Origin: an uncultured Bacilli bacterium
GTDB lineage: Bacteria > Bacillota_I > Bacilli_A > RF39 > UBA660
Assembly: GCA_947632115.1 (NCBI GenBank)
Contig: CANROB010000002.1
Location: 1 to 64,000 of the forward strand
Length of the DNA stretch: 64,000 bases
Direction of reading: 5' to 3'
Part shown: piece after piece, positions 31,526 to 40,798 of the stretch
Layout of the letters: every line of letters begins with the position of its first letter
Position numbering within the stretch: position 1 is the stretch's first letter
The notes under the pieces: generated by a model
What the model was told of the DNA's origin: nothing
The model's database searches: none
Seen by the model: only the letters and a program-made list of their open reading frames with translations
Translations under genes and position numbers: made by a program

Positions 31526-34129
31526 ATGAAATTAAGTATTATATATATGTTAGATAACGAAGATTATAAAAAGTCTCTTCATAAATTGTTGGACAAGCAT
31601 TATTCTGATGTTGAAATTTTTGTCATCAATCGAATTTTATCAAAAAAGGCATTAGATGAATTAAAATCTATAGAACCAACTATACAAATTTTAGATGGTA
31701 ATAGAAAGTCTTTCAAAGAATGTTTAGAATCTGTTTGGAAAAAATTAAATGCCGAATTTGTTTATATCACAACAGCATCTTGCATTATGGATAAAAAAAC
31801 GATTCCTGTTATTTTAAAACAAATAAAAGCGAATCCAAATGCCTCTTTCTATTTCTTTAATTCTTTCTTTGCTAGAAAGAAACAATTAAAACATTATCCT
31901 AATTTTAATTCGAATGATATTTTATATATTAATTTATATTCTTATGTTTTTCCAAAAAAAGCGATTAGAGATTTTAATGAAATTACGGATGTTTGTGATA
32001 GTGAAACGCAAGTTCAACTACTTTTGCAATTGTTTTCCCACCAAGAGGACTTAATTTTGATTGATGAAGTTACACAACAATATACCACAAGACTTTCTTT
32101 AAATCACGATTGCTACAACAAAAAATGGTATACCGATACGATTCAGAATATTTATTTACCATATCTCGATCGTCATACTTCTAATAACTGGCAAGAAAGA
32201 ATTCTTTATTGTTCTATCTTTTATAAATTTAAAATGAATGAAAATGGATCCAATAAGGAAGTGTTATTAGGAGACGAGAGACAAGAATTTTTTGCGGCGG
32301 TGGGAGAGTTATTCCGCCACTTTTCTCCAGATTTTTTTAACCATTTAGATTTTTTGGATGCTCGTTTAGACCATAATTACGCATTTAAATATTTTATGAT
32401 TTTTCTTCGTGAGGGAGTAGAAAAATTAACAGCTTCTTTTGAAGAAGAAAAGATAATTACCTATATTAATTCTCATAAAGTACCTTTCTGTAATGATGTT
32501 ATTGAAATGGAAGCTATGAATTATTATGATAACAAATTAGTGATTGATGCTAGTTTTGATAGTACGCAAATAATCGATTTACCCACTTCAAGTATTTATG
32601 CACTAGTAGATGGAGAAAAAAAGAGTGTTACGAAATTAGATATTTATTCTCTTACCAAATATTTTGCTGTTTCTACCCAAAAAAAATATGTATTTCAGCT
32701 TAGTATCCCTTGTGATGGTTTAAAACATGAAATCGAAATCATTTTAAATTTGAATGGGGTAGAAAAACGAATGCCTTTAAACTTTCACAAGGCAGGTGCT
32801 AGATTAACGGAAATTTATCCTCACACTTATTGGCAATATAAGGATATTCTTGTAAAATATCGAGATAATAAGTTGATTATCACAAAGAATAGGGCATTTT
32901 CTCATTTAACTAGCGAGATTCTTTTCTGTATTGATTTACTGCTTTATTCTCATGGCTTTTTTCGTCTTAAAAATTTCTTCTTAAGAATACTATATTGGAT
33001 TCTCAAGCCGTTTTATGCTCACAAAAGGATTTGGCTATATTTTGACAAACTGTATAAGGCAGATGATAATGGCGAATTTGCTATTACTTATACTAGCAAA
33101 TTAAAGGATGGAATTGATCATTATTATGTCATTAATGCTTCTTCTTATGATCTTCCAAGATTGAAGGGCCTAGGTATTAAAACCATTAAATTTAATTCTT
33201 TACGTCATAAATTAATGAGCCTTTATGCAGAGAATATTGTAGCAACTCATCCAGATATTATTAAGTTTTGTGGTTTTGGAAAAAACTTACAATTAGCTTT
33301 TAGAAATTTATGGAATGCAAATATCATTTGTATTGCGCATGGCCTTACTATGCAAAAGAATGCTGAGGTTCAAAATAGACTTTATGATAATACCATGTTT
33401 TATACTACTTCTAGTAAATATGAGGTAAATCATCTATTAGAGCCGGTTTATGGATATAGCCCAGATCAGATTGCATTGACAGGTATGTCTCGTTTTGATG
33501 TAATGATATCTAATGATCAAAAAGAGATTTTAATTACACCAACTTGGCGGAGAAGTGTTTCTGGCGTTTCTAATTTTAATTCTCCAAAGGAATATAATAG
33601 CGAGTTTAAATCTAGTTCTTATTATAAAATATACAATTCCCTTATTAATGATAAAAGACTTATTCAATGTGCGAAAAAAACAGGCTATAAGCTTGTCTTC
33701 CTATTACATCCAGCGATGAGCTCACAAATTGATGACTATGACAAAAATGAATATGTAACTTTCTTGCAAGCAACGAGTGACATTAGCTATCATGATATTC
33801 TATCTAAATCCAGTTTAATGGTAACAGATTATTCTGGTGTTCAGTATGATTTTGCCTATATGCATAAACCAATTATCTATTATCATTCTGAACTTTTGCC
33901 ACCACGTTTTGAAGAAGGAGCACTAAAGTATGACACGATGGGGTTTGGTCCAATTTGCAGAGATCACGAAAGTATTGTTTCTGAACTTATTAAGTATATG
34001 AAAAACAATTGTCAGATTGAAAAGAAGTATGAGGATCGGATTAACGACTTTTTCGCTTTTAACGATAGAAATAATAGTAAACGAATTTATGAAGCTATCT
34101 TAGAATTTACCGATAGAATGAAAAAATAA
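31526..34129 (+). CDS. Large multidomain protein with N-terminal glycosyltransferase-like region and C-terminal CDP-polyol phosphotransferase domain
   Basis: C-terminus: ICIAHGLTMQKN, LITPTWRRS, LLHPAM, LMVTDYSGVQYDFAYMHKPIIYYH. Confidence 0.85.
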   Translation: MKLSIIYMLDNEDYKKSLHKLLDKHYSDVEIFVINRILSKKALDELKSIEPTIQILDGNRKSFKECLESVWKKLNAEFVYITTASCIMDKKTIPVILKQIKANPNASFYFFNSFFARKKQLKHYPNFNSNDILYINLYSYVFPKKAIRDFNEITDVCDSETQVQLLLQLFSHQEDLILIDEVTQQYTTRLSLNHDCYNKKWYTDTIQNIYLPYLDRHTSNNWQERILYCSIFYKFKMNENGSNKEVLLGDERQEFFAAVGELFRHFSPDFFNHLDFLDARLDHNYAFKYFMIFLREGVEKLTASFEEEKIITYINSHKVPFCNDVIEMEAMNYYDNKLVIDASFDSTQIIDLPTSSIYALVDGEKKSVTKLDIYSLTKYFAVSTQKKYVFQLSIPCDGLKHEIEIILNLNGVEKRMPLNFHKAGARLTEIYPHTYWQYKDILVKYRDNKLIITKNRAFSHLTSEILFCIDLLLYSHGFFRLKNFFLRILYWILKPFYAHKRIWLYFDKLYKADDNGEFAITYTSKLKDGIDHYYVINASSYDLPRLKGLGIKTIKFNSLRHKLMSLYAENIVATHPDIIKFCGFGKNLQLAFRNLWNANIICIAHGLTMQKNAEVQNRLYDNTMFYTTSSKYEVNHLLEPVYGYSPDQIALTGMSRFDVMISNDQKEILITPTWRRSVSGVSNFNSPKEYNSEFKSSSYYKIYNSLINDKRLIQCAKKTGYKLVFLLHPAMSSQIDDYDKNEYVTFLQATSDISYHDILSKSSLMVTDYSGVQYDFAYMHKPIIYYHSELLPPRFEEGALKYDTMGFGPICRDHESIVSELIKYMKNNCQIEKKYEDRINDFFAFNDRNNSKRIYEAILEFTDRMKK

Positions 34130-34133
34130 AAGT

Positions 34134-34181
34134 AATTTTAACCGGTTAAAATTTGCAAAAGACAACTGAAATGTGTTATGA
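34134..34181 (+). promoter_or_regulatory. Perfect palindrome AATTTTAACCGGTTAAAATT abutting a putative promoter (TTGCAA...TATGAT)
   Basis: 20-bp perfect inverted repeat 34134-34153; -35-like TTGCAA from 34153, -10-like TATGAT about 18 bp downstream. Confidence 0.5.
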
Positions 34182-34295
34182 TTATAAACAGATAGTAAAA
34201 TTTGTAAGAAAATGTCTATCATCCTAATAAGTTAGATTATTTTATTATAAATTAAAAAATATGAAGAATTATGTTGTAAGGGAGCTAAACAGAGT

Positions 34296-35387
34296 ATGAA
34301 ATCATCAAAAACGATAGCGAAGAAAAGTGTAGAAAATGATAATCACATAGAGGCAAATTCTTTTCATTTAAATATCATCAGCAAATATAGAAATCAATTG
34401 TATGGTTTTGCTATTCTTTGGATTGTCTTTTTTCACGCATGGGCAATAGATTTAGTTGATTATTCTTTTGGTCATAAAGTATTGCTCCCTTTAAAAGCAT
34501 TTATGAACAGTGGCAATGTTGGAGTGGACGTATTTCTCTTCCTTTCTGGCATCTGTTTGTATTTTTCCTATTTTAAGAAACCTAATTCTTATGAGTTTTT
34601 AAAGAAAAGAATGATAAGAATTATTCTTCCTGTTTGGATTATTGATGGACTATATTGGTTAATTCGCTATGTTTTTATAGAACATGCAGATTGGAGTTCT
34701 TTTTTGAATAGGATGCTTCTGATGCAATTTTGGGAGAAGGGAGATAGTACCATTTGGTTCGTTTCCTGCATTGCTCTCTTTTATTTTCTATATCCTTATA
34801 TTTATGAATATCTTTTTGGAAAAGAAAAGAATCGTGTATGGTTTCGGGGAATTATTTTATTAGGAATTTCTTATTTAGGAATTATTTGCTTTTCTAAAGT
34901 GAATCCTAGCCTTTATCAAACGGTTGAAATTGCCCTTACGAGATTTCCTGTTTTCCTTTTAGGGTGTATGACTGGAAAAATGATATATGAAAAGAAAACT
35001 CTTCCATCTTTGTTTGCGATAGTTCCCTTTTTGGTAACTTTACTATTCTTTATAGTGGTGTGCCTAAAACCTTTTGGTGGGTATCGCATGAGATTTTTCT
35101 ATTTGGTTGGAGGAGTAAGCATTGCTTATTCTGTAGCGATATTATTTGCTATTTTCGATAAATGCGGCTTAACAAAGAAAATACTTTCTTTTTTCTCATT
35201 TATAGGATCTTTTTCTTTAGAACTATATTTAAGTCATATTATGCTAAATCAAGTATATAGATTAACTCCCCTTTATGTAAAAGGCGATTTAAGTAGATAT
35301 TTAGTAGTGGCAGGAATAAGCGTTTTGATAGCTTATCTTGCTTCTAAGGTTCGTTTATTTTTATCAGAGAAAGTTTTAAAAAATTAG
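34296..35387 (+). CDS. Acyltransferase family 3 membrane protein
   Basis: YGFAILWIVFFHAWAI, GNVGVDVFLFLSGICLYFSY; multi-TM. Confidence 0.88.
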   Translation: MKSSKTIAKKSVENDNHIEANSFHLNIISKYRNQLYGFAILWIVFFHAWAIDLVDYSFGHKVLLPLKAFMNSGNVGVDVFLFLSGICLYFSYFKKPNSYEFLKKRMIRIILPVWIIDGLYWLIRYVFIEHADWSSFLNRMLLMQFWEKGDSTIWFVSCIALFYFLYPYIYEYLFGKEKNRVWFRGIILLGISYLGIICFSKVNPSLYQTVEIALTRFPVFLLGCMTGKMIYEKKTLPSLFAIVPFLVTLLFFIVVCLKPFGGYRMRFFYLVGGVSIAYSVAILFAIFDKCGLTKKILSFFSFIGSFSLELYLSHIMLNQVYRLTPLYVKGDLSRYLVVAGISVLIAYLASKVRLFLSEKVLKN

Positions 35388-35418
35388 ATTTTCTCTTTGA
35401 ATAGGAAGGAAAGAAAAT

Positions 35419-36138
35419 ATGAAAAAGTCTAAAAATATTGTCATTTTAATGATGGGTGGTAAGGCTACCAGATTTGGTAATGATATTCCTAAACAGTATA
35501 CAGAAGTGAAAGGATTACCATTATATCTTTATATTTTAAGGAAATTTAGTGCGATGGAAACAATTGATTCGATTGTGATTGTAACAAATCCTAATTTCTA
35601 TCAACAAACGTTAGAATGGAATAAACTAGTGAATACAGAAAAAATTTATAAAGTAATTTGTGGAGGACAAGGAAGATCTAAGGATGTCCTTTCTGCTTTA
35701 GAAGTTGTAAATGAGTTTGCAGATGATGAAGATATTGTGTTAATTCATGACGCGACCCATCCTTATGTGGATGTAGAAGGAACGAAGAAGGTCATTGAAG
35801 CGATTCAACAATATGGAGGAGCTACCTTAGGAGGAAAACAATATGACACGGTTTATTACACAGAAGATGGTATGTTAAAAGAAGTAATTAATCGTGAAAA
35901 TGTTGTTTCAGGGGCCTCTCCAGAGGGATTTAAGTTTGGTCTTATTTATAACGTATATAAAAATTCTACTAAAGAGGAATTAGATAAAATGACTTCTGCA
36001 GGTGCGCTTGCTCTTGCAAATCATATTGAAATGGCTATTATTCCATCTGATATTTTAAATTTAAAGATTACATTTCCTGGGGATATGGAGATATTTAGTA
36101 ATTTAGTAGATTCTTATTTTTTTAAGGAGGGAGAGTAA
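35419..36138 (+). CDS. IspD/TarI-family cytidylyltransferase
   Basis: MMGGKATRFGNDIPKQYTEVKGLPLYLY, VLIHDATHPYVD. Confidence 0.85.
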   Translation: MKKSKNIVILMMGGKATRFGNDIPKQYTEVKGLPLYLYILRKFSAMETIDSIVIVTNPNFYQQTLEWNKLVNTEKIYKVICGGQGRSKDVLSALEVVNEFADDEDIVLIHDATHPYVDVEGTKKVIEAIQQYGGATLGGKQYDTVYYTEDGMLKEVINRENVVSGASPEGFKFGLIYNVYKNSTKEELDKMTSAGALALANHIEMAIIPSDILNLKITFPGDMEIFSNLVDSYFFKEGE

Positions 36139-37466
36139 TGGAAAATTTATTACTCAATATGGTACAAAAAAGAAAATTGGGAATTCATAGTGGGATACCA
36201 TCTTTTTGTAGTGCCAATAAAATTGTGATTGAAGCCATTATGGAACAATCTAAAAGATTTGATGATTATGTGTTAATTGAAGCTACTTCCAATCAAGTAA
36301 ATCAATTTGGTGGATATATGAGTATGACACCGAAAGAATTTAAGGAATATGTATATGAAATAGCTGAAAAAATTTCTTTTGATAAAGATAAAATTATCTT
36401 AGGAGGAGATCATCTAGGACCTCAACCATGGCAAGATTTAGATGAAGAAGAAGCGATGGAAAATTCGAAAACGCTAGTTCGTTTATGCGTAGAGTCTGGT
36501 TATATGAAAATTCATTTGGATACTAGTATGAAACTAGCAAGTGATCCTAAAAAGGGTGCCTTAGATCCTCATGTTGTTGCTAGACGTGGTGCTATTTTAT
36601 ATGAAGAATGTGAAAAAGCATTCAAGGCCTATAAGAAAAAAAATCCAGATGCTATTCATCCTGTTTTTGTCATTGGTAGTGAGGTTCCAATTCCTGGAGG
36701 AAGCCAAGAAGAGGAAGATACTTTAAAAGTAACAGATCCAGAGGATTTTGAAAACACTTTATTAGCGTATAAGGCTGAGTTTGCAAAAAGAGGCTTAGAT
36801 GATGCATGGAACTATATTATTGCTGTAGTTGTTCAACCAGGAGTAGAATTTGGTAATACGGAAATTCATCAATATGACCGTATTGCCTCTAAGAAATTAT
36901 GTGATACATTAAAAAAATATCCGGATATTGTATTTGAAGGACACTCAACGGATTATCAACCACCTGAAAAATTAAGAGAGATGGTAGAAGATGGTATTGC
37001 CATTATTAAAGTAGGTCCTGCCTTAACTTTTGCATTAAGAGAAGGCTTATTTGCTCTTGCCATGATGGAAAAGGAATTAGTGAAACCTAGTGAATGGTCT
37101 AATTTTATTGAGGTATTAGATAAGGTAATGTTAGAAAACCCTAAAAACTGGGTAAAGCATTATCATGGAACAGAAAAACAAATTGCCATTGCTCGTAAAT
37201 ATAGTTTTTCAGATCGTTGCCGTTATTATTTAACACAACCAGAAGTAGAATATGCTATTCAAAAATTGTTTGCTAATTTTGATGAAATCAATATTCCACT
37301 TCATATGTTACATCAATATATGCCAAATCAATATATTAAAGTTCGTGATGGAAAACTAGAGTTAAAAGCACGTGAACTTGTAAAAGATCATATTGTGGAT
37401 TTGGTAGAAGATTATAATTACGCTGTAAAACATAATTATGTAGTGAGTGGAATCTTTATAAGGTGA
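36138..37466 (+). CDS. GatZ/KbaZ-like (class II tagatose-bisphosphate aldolase-related) protein
   Basis: GIHSGIPSFCSANKIVIEAIMEQ, LIEATSNQVNQFGGYMSMTP, ILGGDHLGPQPW. Confidence 0.85.
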   Translation: MENLLLNMVQKRKLGIHSGIPSFCSANKIVIEAIMEQSKRFDDYVLIEATSNQVNQFGGYMSMTPKEFKEYVYEIAEKISFDKDKIILGGDHLGPQPWQDLDEEEAMENSKTLVRLCVESGYMKIHLDTSMKLASDPKKGALDPHVVARRGAILYEECEKAFKAYKKKNPDAIHPVFVIGSEVPIPGGSQEEEDTLKVTDPEDFENTLLAYKAEFAKRGLDDAWNYIIAVVVQPGVEFGNTEIHQYDRIASKKLCDTLKKYPDIVFEGHSTDYQPPEKLREMVEDGIAIIKVGPALTFALREGLFALAMMEKELVKPSEWSNFIEVLDKVMLENPKNWVKHYHGTEKQIAIARKYSFSDRCRYYLTQPEVEYAIQKLFANFDEINIPLHMLHQYMPNQYIKVRDGKLELKARELVKDHIVDLVEDYNYAVKHNYVVSGIFIR

Positions 37467-37472
37467 GGTTAA

Positions 37473-38525
37473 ATGAAAGCTAGTATTTTATATGGAAATG
37501 AAGATTTAAGATATGAGGAGTGCGAGACTCCTAAGGTAGAGCCGGGAACAGTTCGTGTAAGAATAGAAATTACGGGAATTTGCGGTTCTGATGTTCCAAG
37601 AGTTCTTAAAAATGGAGCCCATTTTTATCCTATTATTTTGGGACATGAATTTTCTGGTGTAATTGATGAAATAGGGGAAGGCGTATCTCGTCTAGCAGTA
37701 GGGGATCATGTCGTTGGCATTCCTTTGATGCCATGTGGACACTGCGAAGACTGTATGCAAGGAAACTATTCCCTTTGTAAAAACTATGATTTTGTTGGTT
37801 CTAGAAGAAATGGAAGCTATGCTGAATATATCGTTCTTCCAGAAGAAAACGTTTATAAAGTAGATAAATCTATTCCTTTTGAACAGGCAGCTATGTTTGA
37901 ACCGGCTACGATTGCCATGCATGCTATTAAACTTCTCGATTTTAAGCCAGGAAAAACAGTTGCTATATTGGGTTCAGGCACAATAGGACTTTTTACTTTG
38001 CAACTAGTAAGATTATTAGGGGCTTCTAAAGTAGTAGCATTCAGTAGAAGTGAAAAGAAATTAAATTTAGCAAAAACGATTGGTGCGGATGAGTCTTATA
38101 GTACCATGAAAGAAGATTTTATTTTAAATGCTAAAGCAGCAAATGATAATAAAGGATTCGATTATGTTTTTGAAACAGCAGGATCTACGGATACTATGAA
38201 ATATGCATTTGAACTAGTTGGTAATAAAGGAAAAGTTTGTCTAGTTGGAACACCTACTAGCAATTTGGAATTCACTCCAAAATTGTGGGAAAACTTAAAT
38301 CGAAAAGAATTTGTTTTAACGGGATCATGGATGTCTTATTCATCACCATACCCTGGAAGTGAATGGAAAGATGTTGAACATTATTTTGCAACAGGAGAGT
38401 TGAAATATTATCCAGAAGTCGTTGATAAGGTATTTGATTTAGAAGACGCTATGGAAGCATTCAAAATGTATAAAGAGGGTAATGTTCATGGCAAAGTTTT
38501 ATTAAAATGTCATAAACAGGAATAG
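37473..38525 (+). CDS. Zinc-dependent MDR dehydrogenase, GatD (galactitol-1-phosphate dehydrogenase)-like
   Basis: CGSDVPRVLKNGAHFYPIILGHEFSG, MPCGHCEDCMQGNYSLC, GSWMSYSSPYPGSEW. Confidence 0.87.
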   Translation: MKASILYGNEDLRYEECETPKVEPGTVRVRIEITGICGSDVPRVLKNGAHFYPIILGHEFSGVIDEIGEGVSRLAVGDHVVGIPLMPCGHCEDCMQGNYSLCKNYDFVGSRRNGSYAEYIVLPEENVYKVDKSIPFEQAAMFEPATIAMHAIKLLDFKPGKTVAILGSGTIGLFTLQLVRLLGASKVVAFSRSEKKLNLAKTIGADESYSTMKEDFILNAKAANDNKGFDYVFETAGSTDTMKYAFELVGNKGKVCLVGTPTSNLEFTPKLWENLNRKEFVLTGSWMSYSSPYPGSEWKDVEHYFATGELKYYPEVVDKVFDLEDAMEAFKMYKEGNVHGKVLLKCHKQE

Positions 38526-38556
38526 TAAGAACTCTATATCATAGAATAGTATAAAT

Positions 38557-38585
38557 TTGACAATTTCTGTTAAATTTGATAAAAT
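38557..38585 (+). promoter_or_regulatory. Promoter of large ncRNA
   Basis: TTGACA (38557-38562), N17, TAAAAT (38580-38585). Confidence 0.85.
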
Positions 38586-38591
38586 GTAATC

Positions 38592-39194
38592 GTTGATGGC
38601 ACATTATTCTAGTCAATAATGTCTATTGAGAAGACAGAATTAAAAAGCTGTTAAAGAGCATATCTGTGAAACTTTTGGTGTTTGCTTCTTACGCCCAGTT
38701 TGGGGTGAATGCTGGAAGGTAGAGTGTTGGGCGTCCGTAATGGCATACGCAAATGACCCAACATTCATGGAGACCATAACAGGTGCTTTACCATTGATAA
38801 AGTACGGTTATGGCGTGAACCTATCGTGTGGCGAAAGTTATGGGTAGTGTAGCTTGTCTTGAGTGATATATGGGGATGACCTGTTCAGCTTACCTAGTTT
38901 TTAGCTAGAATTAGTTAAGTATTGCTGTTTGAAACATATATTGCAAAAAAGAACTATCAATAGACGGTTGGTGAGGAAAACTCCTAGAGTGTCATTAGTG
39001 TAGGATTGCAGTGCGTACTAAGTGGTAATCAAGCCATATATATGGAAACAATATATTAGTTTTCTTAAAGGGGAACCGCACTCATGGTAACGTGATGTGA
39101 GAACTAGAGAAATTCTGCTTGACCTATGACGCAAAGTTAACTACGTTAATTGCCATTTATCGAAGTAAATAAAAGGACATTGTCCTTTTTTTCG
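38592..39194 (+). ncRNA. Large (~600 nt) highly structured non-coding RNA, candidate ROOL-like ornate RNA
   Basis: Consensus promoter, intrinsic terminator, no credible ORF, closing helix 38591-38601/39151-39162, hairpin 38601-38622, long-range helix 38621-38629/38957-38965, several further helices and a GTAA tetraloop; family assignment inferred. Confidence 0.8.
39171..39194 (+). terminator. Intrinsic terminator of the large ncRNA
   Basis: AAAAGGAC ATT GTCCTTTT TTT. Confidence 0.85.
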
Positions 39195-39245
39195 TGCCTT
39201 GAAATCCCTTTAGAATCATGTTATACTAACGCTAGAAGGTGGAAT

Positions 39246-40745
39246 ATGAAAAGGCGAGTAGTTATATATAGTCTTTTATTATCTTTTTTATTTTTACTGT
39301 TAGCAACGAAGTCTTCTCCACTCTATGTTTTCAATGACTGGGGAGACGCGAATGCTTTTTTTACGATGGGGAAGGGACTTATGAATGGAATGGTTCCTTA
39401 CCGAGATTTATTTGAACAAAAAGGACCCATTCTTTATCTCATTTATGGTATAGGATATCTTTTTTCTCATCAAACATTCTTAGGAATTTATATTCTAGAA
39501 GTACTTGCTTTTACGCTTGTTTTAGTGTATTTTTATAAAATCTTAAAACTTTATCAATGGGAAGATAGTTTTTATCTTTTTGCACCTATCTTTCTTACCT
39601 CGTTTCTCACTATGCGGTCTTTTTTTCACGGAGGAAGTGTCGAAGAGTTTACGGTACCTTTTCTTTTGATGAGTCTTTATCATGTTCTTGTTTTATTAAA
39701 AGAAGATCACTATTTATCTAAAAATCATTATTTTTGGATAGATGGTATTTTAGCGGGTATTGTTTTTTGGATGAAATATACGCTAGTAGGCTTTTGGATT
39801 GGATATGGACTTCTTTTCTTATTCCTTTTTTTAAAGAGAAAAGAGTTTAAAAAAATGTTTTCTTTTCTATTTCAATATTTAGGAGGAATGATACTTTTAA
39901 GTATTCCTATTTTTATTTATTTTGGCATTCATCATGCTTTAGGAGATTTATGGTATACTTATTTTTACTTAAATATTTTTCTTTATCACGCGGAATCTAT
40001 GGTCCAAAATGGATTACTTACAAAAATTGGAATTATGTATTATCTATTTACGACCAATTTAAAAAATCATGCTTTTTATAGTATTTGTCTAGCTTTAGGA
40101 GCTATTTTTCTCTATCGCGATAAAGTAGTTTTTAAAAAGAAGAAATGGGTAATTCCTTTTTTATTCATCATCCTTTATTTTTTCGCTTTTTTAGGATGTG
40201 TGAACTATCGTTATTACTTTTTTATCATGTCACCATTTCTTGTTTTTGGCATTCTTTGGATGATTCAATATAGTAAGAAAAATGCCATTTTAAAAAACTC
40301 ATTATTGATTTTTATTCTTCCTCTTTGCTTTTTTTATGTATATGCTTTCAATGATAATATTCCTTATTTATCTTATAAAAAAGAAGATTATGCCCAGTAT
40401 ACCTTTTTAGAGGAGATTCATAAAAAAGAAAATCCCACACTTCTTTATTATGGGGGAATTGATGCAGGATTTTATCTAACCGCAGATATTATCCCACAAG
40501 AGAAATATTTTTCAAAGATTAATATTAGTTATTTTGTTTATCCTGATAACGTGGATGCAGAAAGAAAGGTAATCTCTTCTGCTTCGGTTGATTTTGTGAT
40601 TGTAAGAACGGAAAAGAATGAGTCTATTTCGGAAAAAAAGATTCCTGACTTAGAAAAAAATTATCAACTAGTAAAAACACATACGCAGGAATATGAGGGA
40701 AGAGAGGTCGTCTATTTTCTATTTAAAAAACAAGCCTTATCCTAG
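39246..40745 (+). CDS. Multi-TM glycosyltransferase-like membrane protein (GT-C type)
   Basis: MNGMVPYRDLFEQKGPILYLIYG; start moved to ATG 39246 behind AGGTGG. Confidence 0.75.
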   Translation: MKRRVVIYSLLLSFLFLLLATKSSPLYVFNDWGDANAFFTMGKGLMNGMVPYRDLFEQKGPILYLIYGIGYLFSHQTFLGIYILEVLAFTLVLVYFYKILKLYQWEDSFYLFAPIFLTSFLTMRSFFHGGSVEEFTVPFLLMSLYHVLVLLKEDHYLSKNHYFWIDGILAGIVFWMKYTLVGFWIGYGLLFLFLFLKRKEFKKMFSFLFQYLGGMILLSIPIFIYFGIHHALGDLWYTYFYLNIFLYHAESMVQNGLLTKIGIMYYLFTTNLKNHAFYSICLALGAIFLYRDKVVFKKKKWVIPFLFIILYFFAFLGCVNYRYYFFIMSPFLVFGILWMIQYSKKNAILKNSLLIFILPLCFFYVYAFNDNIPYLSYKKEDYAQYTFLEEIHKKENPTLLYYGGIDAGFYLTADIIPQEKYFSKINISYFVYPDNVDAERKVISSASVDFVIVRTEKNESISEKKIPDLEKNYQLVKTHTQEYEGREVVYFLFKKQALS

Positions 40746-40798
40746 TAGTGAAGTTGAAAGAATGAGGAAGATGTGTTATAATGAACGAAGTGGGAGTT

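Noticed and set aside
36138-38525. Galactitol/tagatose catabolic operon
   Set aside because: No PTS components, kinase or GatY nearby; genes are coupled to a cytidylyltransferase and wall-glycan genes instead.
38592-39194. Large ncRNA as RNase P, tmRNA, or a group I/II intron
   Set aside because: I do not see RNase P hallmarks (e.g. GAGGAAAGTCC), an Ala-like tmRNA acceptor/tag ORF, or intron domain V/RT. The independent promoter and terminator argue for a stand-alone RNA. A cmscan should confirm.
39150-39245. ORF track extends the 39246 CDS upstream to 39150 into the ncRNA/terminator
   Set aside because: The extension MPFIEVNKRTLSFF... overlaps the ncRNA 3' end and terminator; the ATG at 39246 has a proper RBS (AGGTGG) and the paralogue starts at the equivalent position.
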